Of a stretch of 51,019 nt of DNA, positions 9,192 to 18,900 are shown piece by piece; position 1 is the first letter of the stretch; the number at the start of each line of letters is the position of its first letter. Source of the stretch: Lishizhenia tianjinensis (GTDB taxonomy: Bacteria; Bacteroidota; Bacteroidia; Flavobacteriales_D; Crocinitomicaceae); NCBI GenBank assembly GCA_943330745.2, contig CALQIX020000024.1:1-51019 (forward strand). The letters are read 5' to 3'. The notes below the pieces were generated by a model that saw nothing but the letters and a program-made list of their open reading frames with translations, was not told where the DNA came from and did no database searches. The position numbers were made by a program, and so were the translations under genes.

Positions 9192-9269
9192 TGGGGAGGA
9201 AGACGGGGTTCGAACCCGCGACCTCCGGAACCACAATCAGGCGCTCTAACCAGCTGAGCTACAACCTCC
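9192..9269 (-). tRNA. tRNA-His (anticodon GTG), with unusual stem mismatches
   Basis: On the minus strand the cloverleaf has D-stem GCTC/GAGC, anticodon loop TTGTGGT (GTG, His), T-loop TTCGAAC and an encoded CCA at 9194-9192. The histidine identity pair G-1:C73 is present, at 9269 and 9195. The acceptor strands are GAGGTTG and CTTCCTC, giving two adjacent U-U oppositions (5:68 and 6:67), and the anticodon stem has a U-C opposition at 29:41. A promoter and a terminator frame the gene, so it is probably expressed. Whether it is a tolerated variant or a decaying copy cannot be told here. Confidence 0.88.
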
Positions 9270-9281
9270 GTTTATCAGGTG

Positions 9282-9314
9282 CAAATATAATCGATTTCTT
9301 TCTAATTATACAAT
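9282..9314 (-). promoter_or_regulatory. Bacteroidota-type promoter for tRNA-His
   Basis: On the minus strand, ATTG (plus 9311-9314) is followed after 21 nt by TATATTTG (plus CAAATATA at 9282-9289). This matches the -33/-7 TTTG and TANNTTTG consensus of Bacteroidota sigma-ABfr promoters, although the spacer is slightly long. Transcription would start about 6 nt before the mature tRNA 5-prime end. Confidence 0.6.
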
Positions 9315-9393
9315 CTCATCCTGGAGATTTTGAAAATTTTTCCCCAAAGAACATACGATTTTTCGTAAATTAGTACCCTAAACCAATTAGATT

Positions 9394-9849
9394 ATGAATT
9401 ATTATTGGCAATTTAAATACTTTACTGAACTGTCATTGAATGAGTTTCATGATATTATTGCTATCCGGCTAAAGGCATTCGTTGTAGAACAAAATTGTGC
9501 TTATCTCGACTTGGATGGGAAAGATAAAAAAAGTTACCATGCTCTATGTAGAGACGGATTAGGAAACATTATTGCAACAGCGCGTATTTTACCTGCTGGA
9601 ATTACATATCCTGAAATTTCCATTGGTCGGGTTGTAACCGATGAAAATACCAGAGGTCAAGGAATAGGTCATGTCTTAATGAACGAATGCATGAATTTCT
9701 GCAAAGATGAGTTCGGGCTTTCCCCAATTCGTATTTCTGCTCAAAAGCATTTAGAATCCTATTATAATAAACATAACTTTGTTTCAACCGGTAAAGAATA
9801 TTTAGAAGATGATATTCCACATGTTGAAATGTTATTTACACCTAATTAA
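9394..9849 (+). CDS. elaA: GNAT acetyltransferase, ElaA family
   Basis: The 151-aa product matches the ElaA-type GNAT fold. It has an N-terminal LNEFHDIIAIRLKAFVVEQ segment (RxxVFVVEQ-like), the acetyl-CoA motif A with GRVVTDENTRGQGIG at 78-92, and a C-terminal IRISAQKHLESYYNKHNF segment. The substrate of ElaA proteins is not known. It starts on ATG 9394 and ends 8 bp before the M13 peptidase gene; the two are probably in one transcript. Confidence 0.9.
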   Translation: MNYYWQFKYFTELSLNEFHDIIAIRLKAFVVEQNCAYLDLDGKDKKSYHALCRDGLGNIIATARILPAGITYPEISIGRVVTDENTRGQGIGHVLMNECMNFCKDEFGLSPIRISAQKHLESYYNKHNFVSTGKEYLEDDIPHVEMLFTPN

Positions 9850-9856
9850 TTACAAA

Positions 9857-11875
9857 ATGAAATTGAAATTTATTATTAGTACTCTCTTACTGGTTGCTGG
9901 AACAGTATCTTATTGTCAAACAACATTAACGACAATTGACAAATCGTACATTAATCAAAAAATTAAACCAACACAAGATTTCTTCCAATTTGCGAATGGA
10001 AAATGGATTGAAAAAAATAAAATTCCAGCATCTGAGTCTCGGTGGGGAAGTTTTAACGAATTGGAACAAAATAATAAATCCAAGCTAAAAGCAATATTAA
10101 TTGCCGCTCAAAAAAATCTGGGGACAAAAGGTTCTCAAAACCAATTGCTTGGAGACTACTATCAAGCATACATGGATATGGCAACGCGTAATAAGCAAGG
10201 ATTTGATGAAATTAAACCCGATTTAGATTTGATAAATAATATTGCTAGCATGCAAGAAATAGCGGCAATAGTCGCAGTTCAACATTTAAATGGTATCAGC
10301 TCCCTGTTCAATTTTGGCATTGACCAAGACTTAAAAAATATTAATGAAAATGTTGCTTACTTAAGTCAGGGCGGAATTGGTCTACCAAACTGCGAATATT
10401 ACTTGCAAGAAAATAAAAAACCAATTTTAGATGCATATAAAGAATATGTTTCAAAGGTTTTTCAAAAATTTGGTTATTCGCTGGATGAGTCGACAAAAAA
10501 TGCTGAAATATTGATTGACTTTGAAACAAAACTTGCAAAATCAATGTTGACGCCTGCCGAACAACGGATTCCTGAAAATACGTATAACAAAATGAACAAG
10601 AAAGCAACTTTTAATCTCTTCAGAGATTTCCCTGTAGCTTCATACTTCGAAAAATTAAATCTTGATGCTTTTGATTCTGTTGTTATTGGAACGCCAAAAT
10701 TCGTTGAAACGATTGCAAATCTTTATTCACAAGAAGATTTAACCAACTGGAAAATATATTTGACTTGGAATGTTATGAATTCATTTATCGGTCATTTGGG
10801 AGAGGAATTCATTGATCTTAGATTTGATTTTTATGGTCGTACCTTATCTGGAAAGAAAGAACGGAAACCTTTGGATGAGAGTTGTATAGAGGAAATAACT
10901 CGGATTGAAATAGGTGAGTTATTAGGGAAGGCGTTTGTTGAAAAACACTTTTCTAAAAAAGCGCAAGATCGAGTGAATAGTATGGTTGATAATTTACTGG
11001 TCGTTTTTAAAAAACGAATAGGAAATTTAGAATGGATGTCTGATGTCACCAAAACACAAGCGTTAATAAAACTAGGTTCAATTGGAAGGAAATTAGGTTT
11101 TCCATCCAAATGGGAGGATTTTTCATCGCTTAATTTCTCAAGTAAATCATACATCAAGAATGTTCGTGAAATGAATCGCTATTCCATGAGAAAAAATTTA
11201 TCTCAACTCAATAAACCAATCGATAAAGAAAAATGGGGAATGCCTGCTCATATGGTGAACGCATACTATCACCCATTATTAAATGAAATTGCATTTCCTG
11301 CTGGAATTATGCAAGCTCCATTTTTTGATGAAAACGCTGAAGACGCCGTTAATTATGGAAGAATTGGGATGGTGATTGGTCATGAATTTACGCATGGATT
11401 TGATGATATGGGCTCCAAATTTGCGGCCGACGGTTCATTTCGAAACTGGTGGACCGATGAAGACCGTAAACTTTTTGAAGAAAAAACCAAGATGCTCGGG
11501 GAGACTTTTTCAGGATTTTGTCCGATAGAAGGGCATTGCGTTAATCCAGATTTAACAATGGGAGAAAACATCGCTGATTTAGGTGGTCTCACTATGGCTT
11601 ACTACGCGTACAAGTTAACTCAGGAATGTGCTGCGGGTATAAAACGAGATGGCTATAGCCCAGAACAGCGTTTCTTTATTTCATACGCTCAACTGTGGAA
11701 AATTAAATATACGGATGCTGAAATGAAGAACAGAATTGCCAATGACCCCCATTCACCAGGAATGTATCGGGTAAACGGTCCATTAATGAATTGTCCAGAA
11801 TTTTTTGAGGCTTTCGCTGTAAAAAAAGGTGATAAAATGAGGAATTCTGAAAAAAAAGTTGCGCGTATTTGGTAA
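9857..11875 (+). CDS. M13-family (neprilysin/PepO-like) endopeptidase, secreted
   Basis: I start at ATG 9857, which yields a signal peptide (MKLKFIISTLLLVAGTVSYCQ); the upstream in-frame ATG at 9809 lies inside elaA. The 672-aa protein has the M13 N-terminal region beginning with QDFFQFANGKW. The zinc-binding HEFTH is at 509-513 with ENIADLGG (Glu570, third ligand), and NAYYHPLLNEIAFPAG precedes the active site. The C-terminal RVNGPLMN...FEAF region is typical. The family cleaves oligopeptides at the N-side of hydrophobic residues. It probably works in the periplasm. The stop codon is one base from the start of the DUF4159 gene. Confidence 0.95.
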   Translation: MKLKFIISTLLLVAGTVSYCQTTLTTIDKSYINQKIKPTQDFFQFANGKWIEKNKIPASESRWGSFNELEQNNKSKLKAILIAAQKNLGTKGSQNQLLGDYYQAYMDMATRNKQGFDEIKPDLDLINNIASMQEIAAIVAVQHLNGISSLFNFGIDQDLKNINENVAYLSQGGIGLPNCEYYLQENKKPILDAYKEYVSKVFQKFGYSLDESTKNAEILIDFETKLAKSMLTPAEQRIPENTYNKMNKKATFNLFRDFPVASYFEKLNLDAFDSVVIGTPKFVETIANLYSQEDLTNWKIYLTWNVMNSFIGHLGEEFIDLRFDFYGRTLSGKKERKPLDESCIEEITRIEIGELLGKAFVEKHFSKKAQDRVNSMVDNLLVVFKKRIGNLEWMSDVTKTQALIKLGSIGRKLGFPSKWEDFSSLNFSSKSYIKNVREMNRYSMRKNLSQLNKPIDKEKWGMPAHMVNAYYHPLLNEIAFPAGIMQAPFFDENAEDAVNYGRIGMVIGHEFTHGFDDMGSKFAADGSFRNWWTDEDRKLFEEKTKMLGETFSGFCPIEGHCVNPDLTMGENIADLGGLTMAYYAYKLTQECAAGIKRDGYSPEQRFFISYAQLWKIKYTDAEMKNRIANDPHSPGMYRVNGPLMNCPEFFEAFAVKKGDKMRNSEKKVARIW

Positions 11876-11876
11876 A

Positions 11877-12527
11877 ATGAAAAAGCAATATTTATTTTTT
11901 AGTTTTTTCATTTGTGTTGGATTCATTCAAGCGCAAGGAACATACAAGTTAGCCGTTTTAAAATATAATGGCGGGGGGGATTATTATGCAAATCCTACCT
12001 CATTGCCAAATTTAATCAGCTACTGTAATCAAACGTTTGGAACGACAATCTCCAAGGATGTTCCCTATGTTGAAGCAGGAAGCAAGGATGTTTTCACCTA
12101 CCCAATGATTCACATGACTGGTCATGGTAATGTAGTTTTTAGTAAAGCAGAGGCAGAGAATTTGCGACTGTATATGCAATCAGGAGGATTTCTTCATATT
12201 GATGACAATTATGGGATGGATCAATACATCCGTTCTGAGATAAAAAAAATATTTCCTGATAAAGATCTAATTGAATTGCCGCCAGATCACCCAATTTTCC
12301 GTCAGAAATTTGAATTCAATGGTTTACCCAAAATACATGAGCACGATGGGAAGCCTGCTCAAGCATTCGCGATTCTCGACAAAGGCAGAATTTTATGCTT
12401 ATATACACATGAAACAGATTTGGGTGATGGTTGGGAGGATCAATCGGTTCATAATGATCCCAATGAAAAAAGACAGCAAGCTCTAAAAATGGGAGCGAAT
12501 GTAATAATGTATGTTTTTATGCAATAA
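11877..12527 (+). CDS. DUF4159 domain protein, secreted
   Basis: The chosen ATG (11877) gives a signal peptide (MKKQYLFFSFFICVGFIQAQ); the upstream GTG at 11859 lies inside the M13 gene. The 216-aa protein matches the DUF4159 pattern: YPMIHMTGHGNV, LRLYMQSGGFLHIDDN, PDHPIFRQKFEF, GRILCLYTHETDLGDGWED and a QALKMGANVIMYV end. Glutamine-amidotransferase-like folds have been suggested for this domain, and its function is unknown to me. It is coupled to the peptidase gene with a 1-bp gap. In many Bacteroidota DUF4159 genes lie in MoxR/aerotolerance clusters, but none of those genes is visible here. Confidence 0.9.
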   Translation: MKKQYLFFSFFICVGFIQAQGTYKLAVLKYNGGGDYYANPTSLPNLISYCNQTFGTTISKDVPYVEAGSKDVFTYPMIHMTGHGNVVFSKAEAENLRLYMQSGGFLHIDDNYGMDQYIRSEIKKIFPDKDLIELPPDHPIFRQKFEFNGLPKIHEHDGKPAQAFAILDKGRILCLYTHETDLGDGWEDQSVHNDPNEKRQQALKMGANVIMYVFMQ

Positions 12528-12539
12528 ACCTAAGTATTG

Positions 12540-12570
12540 TTTGTCAAGAAAAAGATTTTTTATATATTTG
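12540..12570 (+). promoter_or_regulatory. Bacteroidota-type promoter of the tRNA-Gly/tRNA-Leu operon
   Basis: TTTG at 12540-12543 and TATATTTG at 12563-12570 are separated by exactly 19 nt, a full match to the Bacteroidota -33/-7 consensus (TTTG, TANNTTTG). Transcription would start near 12577 and give a leader of about 54 nt before tRNA-Gly. Confidence 0.8.
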
Positions 12571-12630
12571 TCCCCCGATTCGAAAGAACCGATTTGTTTT
12601 ACACGAAAAACAAGAAAATTTGAAATATAA

Positions 12631-12703
<73 letters not shown>

Positions 12704-12757
12704 CTGTGATAGAGTAAGAGAAGGTTTTACCTCAACTCTCGCAAAACACACTATCAC

Positions 12758-12841
12758 GCTCGGGTGGTGGAATTGGTAGACACGCCGGACTTAAAATCCT
12801 GTGCTCTTTTGGGCGTGCGGGTTCAAGTCCCGCCCCGAGTA
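12758..12841 (+). tRNA. tRNA-Leu (anticodon TAA)
   Basis: This type II tRNA has a long variable arm (about 12800-12814), acceptor arms GCTCGGG and CCCGAGT (with a G-U closing pair), discriminator A, anticodon loop CTTAAAA (TAA) and T-arm GCGGG-TTCAAGT-CCCGC. The anticodon stem has one C-U opposition. It follows tRNA-Gly by 54 bp and shares its promoter and terminator. CCA is not encoded. Confidence 0.94.
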
Positions 12842-12842
12842 C

Positions 12843-12875
12843 AAAGCCCTGACATTTTTGTCGGGGCTTTTTTTA
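12843..12875 (+). terminator. Intrinsic terminator of the tRNA operon
   Basis: An 11-bp stem, AAAGCCCTGAC at 12843-12853 and GTCGGGGCTTT at 12860-12870 (one T-G wobble), has an ATTTTT loop. It is followed by eight T residues. It begins two bases after the end of tRNA-Leu. Confidence 0.92.
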
Positions 12876-12919
12876 TTCTTGAAACTTGTCAATGGGCTTC
12901 CACCTTTGACTTGTAAATT

Positions 12920-12954
12920 AACCCCAATCATTTTCGGATAGTTGGGGTTTTTTA
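12920..12954 (+). terminator. Second intrinsic terminator
   Basis: AACCCCAA at 12920-12927 pairs with TTGGGGTT at 12942-12949, followed by a T-run. It lies 45 bp after the first terminator with no gene between. It is probably a backup terminator of the tRNA operon insulating the next gene. Confidence 0.75.
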
Positions 12955-12974
12955 ATACTTCTTTCTAAAGTATG

Positions 12975-13004
12975 TTTCATATTTGTTACTTTATTGTAAC
13001 TTTG
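12975..13004 (+). promoter_or_regulatory. Probable promoter of the 13026 lipoprotein gene
   Basis: TAACTTTG at 12997-13004 matches the -7 box TANNTTTG. A weak -33 element TTTC sits 18 nt upstream at 12975-12978. Transcription would start near 13011, giving a short leader. The strong terminators just upstream mean the gene needs its own promoter. Confidence 0.45.
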
Positions 13005-13025
13005 GTTAAACTAAAAAATATTTGA

Positions 13026-13445
13026 ATGAAAAAAGTAATTTTAAATTTTGCAGCATTGTTTATTTCTTGCTCCATGATACTTTCTTGTGGAAATAAAAAT
13101 GAAGGAAGTGCAAATGCAAGCAATGAAGCAACGTCTACAGAAAATACAAACGCTTCGCCTAACGCCTCAGTATTAGAAAAAAGTGAATCTAACAAGGAAA
13201 GCACTAAAAATGATCAATCTAATAAAGAAATTGATCTTTTGATCAATCAATATGAAGATGGAGTTAATCGCAAAGCTAGTTTAATAAATAATCCACCTAT
13301 GAATCCAGATGCAGCAATGAGGGATCTAGATGCAATAGACGCTGAGTTAAACGGAATAACGGGTAAATTAAATGCAATGACTCTTTCGGAGGAACAAAAA
13401 ACTCGCTTTAATTCAGCAAAGGCAAAAAATAAAAAATTGAGTTAA
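13026..13445 (+). CDS. Small lipoprotein of unknown function
   Basis: The 139-aa product begins with a lipoprotein signal peptide ending in MILSCGN, with the lipidated Cys at residue 21. A low-complexity Ser/Asn/Glu/Lys linker follows to about residue 70. The C-terminal helical segment (IDLLINQYEDGVNRKASLI... to the end) has heptad-like spacing. No family is recognised. It is a monocistronic unit between a tRNA terminator and its own terminator at 13483-13511. Confidence 0.8.
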   Translation: MKKVILNFAALFISCSMILSCGNKNEGSANASNEATSTENTNASPNASVLEKSESNKESTKNDQSNKEIDLLINQYEDGVNRKASLINNPPMNPDAAMRDLDAIDAELNGITGKLNAMTLSEEQKTRFNSAKAKNKKLS

Positions 13446-13482
13446 TTGTTCAAATACATCAAAAATTAACACTTTAATTGAT

Positions 13483-13511
13483 ATAGCCCAAAAAATCTTT
13501 GGGCTATTTTA
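13483..13511 (+). terminator. Intrinsic terminator after the lipoprotein gene
   Basis: ATAGCCCAAA at 13483-13492 pairs perfectly with TTTGGGCTAT at 13498-13507, followed by TTTT. It ends 4 bp before the ATG of the next gene, so any transcript reaching 13515 would carry this hairpin in its leader. Confidence 0.85.
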
Positions 13512-13514
13512 TTT

Positions 13515-14186
13515 ATGAAAACACTGATATTATTCTATTTAATTTCTTTAATTACTTGGTCTCAACCCAAAGACAGCATTTTTATAAAAAAAGACAGCAT
13601 TTATGGAGCCTCTCAATCTATCTATATTACTAAAAAAAAATCCTGTCAGCTCTACAATCGACTGCTCGATTTGAATTTTGGAGAATTTGATACTGAAAGC
13701 TATTTAATGTCCTTGTCCTATTTAAAGGAAAAGAACCTAATTCTTAAAAAGAATACGCCCGTAATTTCTGAAACACAATGGATTCCGCTCGTGCAGTATA
13801 ATAAAAAGTTATTTGCCTATTATCCCTGCGATTTTTATTCTTTTAATAAGGTTTCTATTAATGATTCTACTTTTATTGAATGGACGGGAGAAGGCCCAAT
13901 TGCCAATCAGATAATGAATCAAAAGAAGGGAAAGAATAACACCTTCGAATTTGACTTGTGTAGCATGTATGACCCTATCAAAACAGTAATCATCCACATA
14001 ATTAACCCCAAAAAAGGAATTGCTGTGTTTGAAACAATATCTTCAAATAACGAGCATTATTTCTCGCTTATGATTGCTGCGTCGAAAATAAACCGAGTTC
14101 CGCTCATTGTAAATCAATGTGATTTTCAAAAACAACGGGAACTAGATTTCGAAGAACCCGATTTCAACAAAATTCTAAATCATTAA
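13515..14186 (+). CDS. Secreted protein of unknown function
   Basis: The 223-aa product has a short signal peptide (MKTLILFYLISLITWSQ) and a soluble domain with four Cys and many aromatic residues. I do not recognise the family. Its start lies right behind a terminator hairpin. Its TAA stop overlaps the stop codon of the convergent outer-membrane barrel gene within the tetranucleotide TTAA (14183-14186). Confidence 0.7.
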   Translation: MKTLILFYLISLITWSQPKDSIFIKKDSIYGASQSIYITKKKSCQLYNRLLDLNFGEFDTESYLMSLSYLKEKNLILKKNTPVISETQWIPLVQYNKKLFAYYPCDFYSFNKVSINDSTFIEWTGEGPIANQIMNQKKGKNNTFEFDLCSMYDPIKTVIIHIINPKKGIAVFETISSNNEHYFSLMIAASKINRVPLIVNQCDFQKQRELDFEEPDFNKILNH

Positions 14187-15940
14187 AATTTAAACGTAAC
14201 ACCACCCATTACTTGGAAGCCCATTACCGGGTAGTTATACCAACGTGCGTAACGATTAGCAACCATATTGTTTAGCTGCAAGAATCCCGAAATGTTTTTG
14301 TTGTACTTGTACTCAAAACCTAAATTGATATCTGCAAATGTTTTTAATGGTGCAGCATACTGCCCGTTTTCAACAACGACATTAGCAATCGTTGAATCAA
14401 ACACCAATGCTTTTCGGCCTGTTTCAAGAGTCATATCCAAATTAAAAATAAACTTATCTTTCAATGTATAATTACCTCTTAGCACAAATTGCAATTGCGG
14501 TAAATTCCATGCAAAAGCTTGGCTTTTCGTTTCATAAGAGAAAAATCGTCCAATTCCATCTATTTTCAATTTTTCGTTAATTTGGTACGACATGGATCCT
14601 TCCACAGTCATAATATTCATTGTATCATAAATCACTGCAAATTTGTTCCTATTGGAAAACAAGGTGTCATTAACAAAAAGAGCTTTATTGGTAACACGAG
14701 CATAACTAGCACCAATATTGAAACTAGTACGTTGACTCATCACTCCTTTAAATCCAGCATAGGCGTCAAACACTTTATTTTCATTTAATAAATGTGCATT
14801 TGGTAAAATAAACTCATTTGAGCTTGTTAAACTTCGTAATGTATTTTGCTTCAATCCACCCCGAATTCCGATGTAAGGGATAAAAATATCATCAAACATG
14901 GAGTATTTAATTTCAGCATGCGGATACACATAAACTTTAGTAGTAGATCGAACATTAGCCGTAACATCAACACCCACAGAAACACGTAATTTATCATTCA
15001 TTAATTGAGTAACAACACCTGGCTTCAATTGTAAAATTAGATCATTACTCACTATTCCAGTATCAATTGAACTTAATGAATCACCATCAATGCCATATTT
15101 AAAACTATTATTAAACACATTTAAATCAATTGAGAATGCTTCACGGCCCACTTTATATGTGCCTTTTGATGTAAATGCAACATACTGTTCTTGTGATTTC
15201 CAGGCGGCCAAAGAATCAGCAAATGGTTTTTTCGTGCCAAAGAAATTATAGCGCAACCCTAAATCTAGGTTTAATTTAGAGCTATCTTTTAATCCATTGT
15301 GTAAGGAAAATTTAATTGCTCCTCCAGCATCTTGATACCGTTGTGCAATACTTTTTGCATCAATTATTCCAGCCGTGTCTACAATTCCGTAATAGTGAAA
15401 CCCATAATTATCATAGTGAATATCCGAACCAATGCTGAATTTTTTAGCATTATAATTTCCATAAACACCCGTTTTCGTTCGGTCAAATTGTGAAGGGGCA
15501 AAATCCCGCATTTTTCCAAAGCTACTAATATGCTTTGCAAATACTCCATATTGAAAATCACTTTTACCAATTGAATTGTAATATACTTCACCCAACGGCA
15601 TAACTTGTGAACCAATTCCAACCTTCGCATAAAAAGGCGTTAGTTTTGCCGATTTATTTCCCTTGTTGCTATATGCGAGTTCTTTAATTGGGGTAATGGT
15701 TGCTTGAGTAGCATAAGAAAGAACCAACAAAGGATATTCAGGCAATGTAGCCGTAATTGTTGTATCTACTAGCTTCGGATTAGATCGCAAACGAAAAGCA
15801 GATTCTACTTCACGCAACCCTGATCCTTGTATTACAATAACATCTCCATTGTCCACCGGAGGCTGGGCATGCGCTAAGAATTGACCGAAACAGCAAATTA
15901 CTAGCGCGAAAAATTGTATGATTGAAAAACGTGATTTCAT
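14183..15940 (-). CDS. Outer-membrane beta-barrel protein (TonB-receptor-like barrel without a clear plug)
   Basis: I place the start at ATG 15940, preceded by GGAGGG at ideal spacing inside the end of the upstream gene. The alternative ATG at 15955 would overlap that gene. The 585-aa product has a signal peptide ending near AHAQ and a short N-terminal periplasmic segment. Many alternating amphipathic strands follow (YYNSIGKSDFQYGVFAKH, GNYNAKKFSIGSDIHYD, NYTLKDKFIFNLDMTLE), and it ends in aromatic-rich GFQVMGGVTFKF, a barrel C-terminus. It is coupled to the large TPR gene by a 1-bp gap, so the two probably form a cell-envelope pair. The ligand is unknown. Confidence 0.82.
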   Translation of the reverse strand: MKSRFSIIQFFALVICCFGQFLAHAQPPVDNGDVIVIQGSGLREVESAFRLRSNPKLVDTTITATLPEYPLLVLSYATQATITPIKELAYSNKGNKSAKLTPFYAKVGIGSQVMPLGEVYYNSIGKSDFQYGVFAKHISSFGKMRDFAPSQFDRTKTGVYGNYNAKKFSIGSDIHYDNYGFHYYGIVDTAGIIDAKSIAQRYQDAGGAIKFSLHNGLKDSSKLNLDLGLRYNFFGTKKPFADSLAAWKSQEQYVAFTSKGTYKVGREAFSIDLNVFNNSFKYGIDGDSLSSIDTGIVSNDLILQLKPGVVTQLMNDKLRVSVGVDVTANVRSTTKVYVYPHAEIKYSMFDDIFIPYIGIRGGLKQNTLRSLTSSNEFILPNAHLLNENKVFDAYAGFKGVMSQRTSFNIGASYARVTNKALFVNDTLFSNRNKFAVIYDTMNIMTVEGSMSYQINEKLKIDGIGRFFSYETKSQAFAWNLPQLQFVLRGNYTLKDKFIFNLDMTLETGRKALVFDSTIANVVVENGQYAAPLKTFADINLGFEYKYNKNISGFLQLNNMVANRYARWYNYPVMGFQVMGGVTFKF

Positions 15941-15941
15941 A

Positions 15942-18900
15942 TTAATTCCCTCCATTTTTTAGTGTGTCAATTTCTTGTTTTACAGCGGTTGCTTCATCTA
16001 CGATTCCATCTTCTTTATCTGGATAATGTGACAATACCGATTCAATCGTTTGTTCAGCTTGGAACAAATTTTCCTGTTTTATGCAAATTCGTGATTGAAG
16101 AATGAGAGACTTGGCAATCCAAAAATTGTATGCGGGTTTCATTTTCAATAACAACCGCACCTCTGCATCTGATTTGGCATAATCCAATTGTATGTAATAA
16201 ATTTCAGCAATAACGTATTGTGCTTCGGATGCCCATGATGTGGTGGTGTTTTTTGTAATCCAACTCAAAGATGGTAAAGACTCAACATAATTTGCCATTT
16301 TAAAATTTGAAATACCCTTTGAATACTCAGCTTCAACTCGAACAGAATTACTCAAATTACCAGACTCAAGAATCAATTTGGAATAAACAGCAGCGGTATC
16401 ATACTTCTGAAGTAAAAAACTGGAACGCATTATGCCTAATCGTGCAGCATATAATGAGGTAGGTTTTGTGGATACTTTTTCTAAATCTATATAAAATTTC
16501 ATTGCTTGCTCATACTCCCCTGAATTATAGGCTTGCAAGGATACAAATGCTGCTGCACTTTCGGAATATGTATTCACTGGGAAAGCAAGTAGTTGTTTAA
16601 AAAGTTCCACTTTCTTCGGGTTATTCGCATTTCTTCCGTAACAATCGCCTAAAAAATAAAGCGCCTCAGTTGCATAACGTCCATTAGGGAATTTACTTAG
16701 GTACGTTTCGAACTTTGGAATTGCAGCAACGAATAAACTATCTTCATATGCCTTATCTGCAGGATCAAAATACAAATTTTCAATTTCCTCAGTAGAAATT
16801 TGAGCACAAGGATATTTGTCTATTAGCCCAGCTATTTTATCGGTCTGACTTTGGGCTGTATATACATTTTTCAATCCCGTTGCCGCTTTCAAGCAAATTG
16901 CATTATTAGTTAGGTTTGCATCCAAAATACGTTGATATTCAGCCTCCGCTTTGGTGTAGTCATTTTTCAAATAGTAAATATCTGCAACCTCAATTTGACA
17001 ATCTAAGTAGAAGGATGCTTTGGGATAATCTGTTAAAATTTTCTTGAAATAATTCAAGGCATTGGTATAATCTCCTTTGTCATCTTTGTACGCTAAAGCC
17101 AAGTCATATAATGCTGATAGTAAATATTTTGATTTTTTGTGATTGTTTATCAAATTCAACAGCAATTCGATTTTTTTATCATTTTTCTCCAAAAATCCAT
17201 TCGATTTAGACATGTGGTAAAGTGCTAAGTCCTCACTCCCTTCCTTAAGATCCAAAGCGTCCTGATAATATTTAATTGCCTCTTCATCCTTGCGGGTCAT
17301 GTAATAAGAATCCCCAATTCGCAAATAGGCATCCAACAATTTCTTTTTTTCTGTAGTTCCAGATTTAACATAAACACGAAACATCTCTATAGACTCAGTT
17401 AAATTGTGCTGTTTTAAATAAATATAACCCAAGTGATAATATGCTTCATGTCTCATTTCTGTTGGACTTCCTGATGGGTCCTTCAAGTAATTTCGAAAAG
17501 CTTCTATTGACTCATCGAGCATGAGTGAATCTTTCACAGATTTTTTTGGCAAAGATTCGAAATGACGTAATTTAGATTCTGCCACCCAAAATTTCGCCTG
17601 ACTTTTTAGGCCTAGTTCCATCGGATATTTATCCACCAATTTAAACTTGGAAATGGCATTATCAAATTCATTTCGTTGAAAAAGAGTTACTCCGTAATTA
17701 AAAGCAATAGATTGATACATTGTTTTTAAGCGGCTGTCTTTTTTATCAATTGATTCGATGGTTGTAAGTGCCAAATCAAAATTATTAGTTCGACGATACA
17801 CTTCCACTAAATATTGGTAGATATCATTTTTCCGTTCTGAATTTGGAAATAACTTGATAAATTTTTCGAAAATTTCTACTGATTCATAATAAGGACTATC
17901 ATCTACATTAAAAGCTAACACGGCAGCATTATAAAGCGCATCTTCTTGAACTACAACGTCAAAGGACATATCAGAGGCTTTTTCAAACGCAGTTCTGGCA
18001 TTAATCAGGTGCTTATCTTCTTTCGTTTTTTCATATTGCTCCTTAAATATTGACGCGATTTTATAATACGTTAATTGCGAAAGGCTATCTGGAGTTGTTA
18101 AAACAAAATTAAATTTTGAAATCGCCTTATCCAGTTTACCCGTTTGATAATAGGCATTTCCGAAAGAATAATTAAAGTTTCTATCTAAATTTCTAGTTTT
18201 TTGAACACGCATGATTGAATCAAAATATTCGAAATAAGGTATTGCTTGTTCATATTCCTTCAATTGATAATGTGCATCACCAATTAAAAACCGATTTTCT
18301 GGCGTTAAATACTTGATTTTTTCTGATGCAGAAAATAAAGAAATGCACTCCTGGAAATTTGGTAATTGATGCTTGATTTGAATTTGATAATTATAGGCCT
18401 GATCTAAGTATTTGCCTGCAGCAATTAAATCTTGAAATTCATTGAACACCACCAGTGATTTTTTATCTTCGCTAAAAAGTAAAGTGGCATAATAATATTT
18501 TGAAGAATATCCAAAATCTGTTTTACTCTCTTTGGCATTCATAAATGTTGAACGTGCCTTTGCTGGTTCTTTCAGCAACAAAAAGGTATAACCATATTTG
18601 AAATAAAATTCATCTTTTTGCTCTGTTTGTAGTTCATTTGGAATCACTTTTGAATACCATTCTCGAGCCTTCTTGTTTTCATTTTTAAAATAAAAATTTC
18701 CCAATCGGTATGAAATTTGATTTTTATAGATGTTCTCCGGGAAATCTTTATTGAATTGCATAAAAAGTCTCACCGCTTCAACATCTGAACTCATCTCCAA
18801 AGCGCATACACCAATATAATAGCGCGACTTAACGTGAAATGGATCCGTGGTGGTTTTTACTTTACTAACAAAGGTCTCAAATTCCATTTTAGCCATGCTA

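Noticed and set aside
9191..9373. 60-aa plus-strand frame beginning MGRKTGFEPATSGTTIRRSN
   Set aside because: It is the antisense of tRNA-His; this phrase is a well-known spurious translation of tRNA genes in databases.
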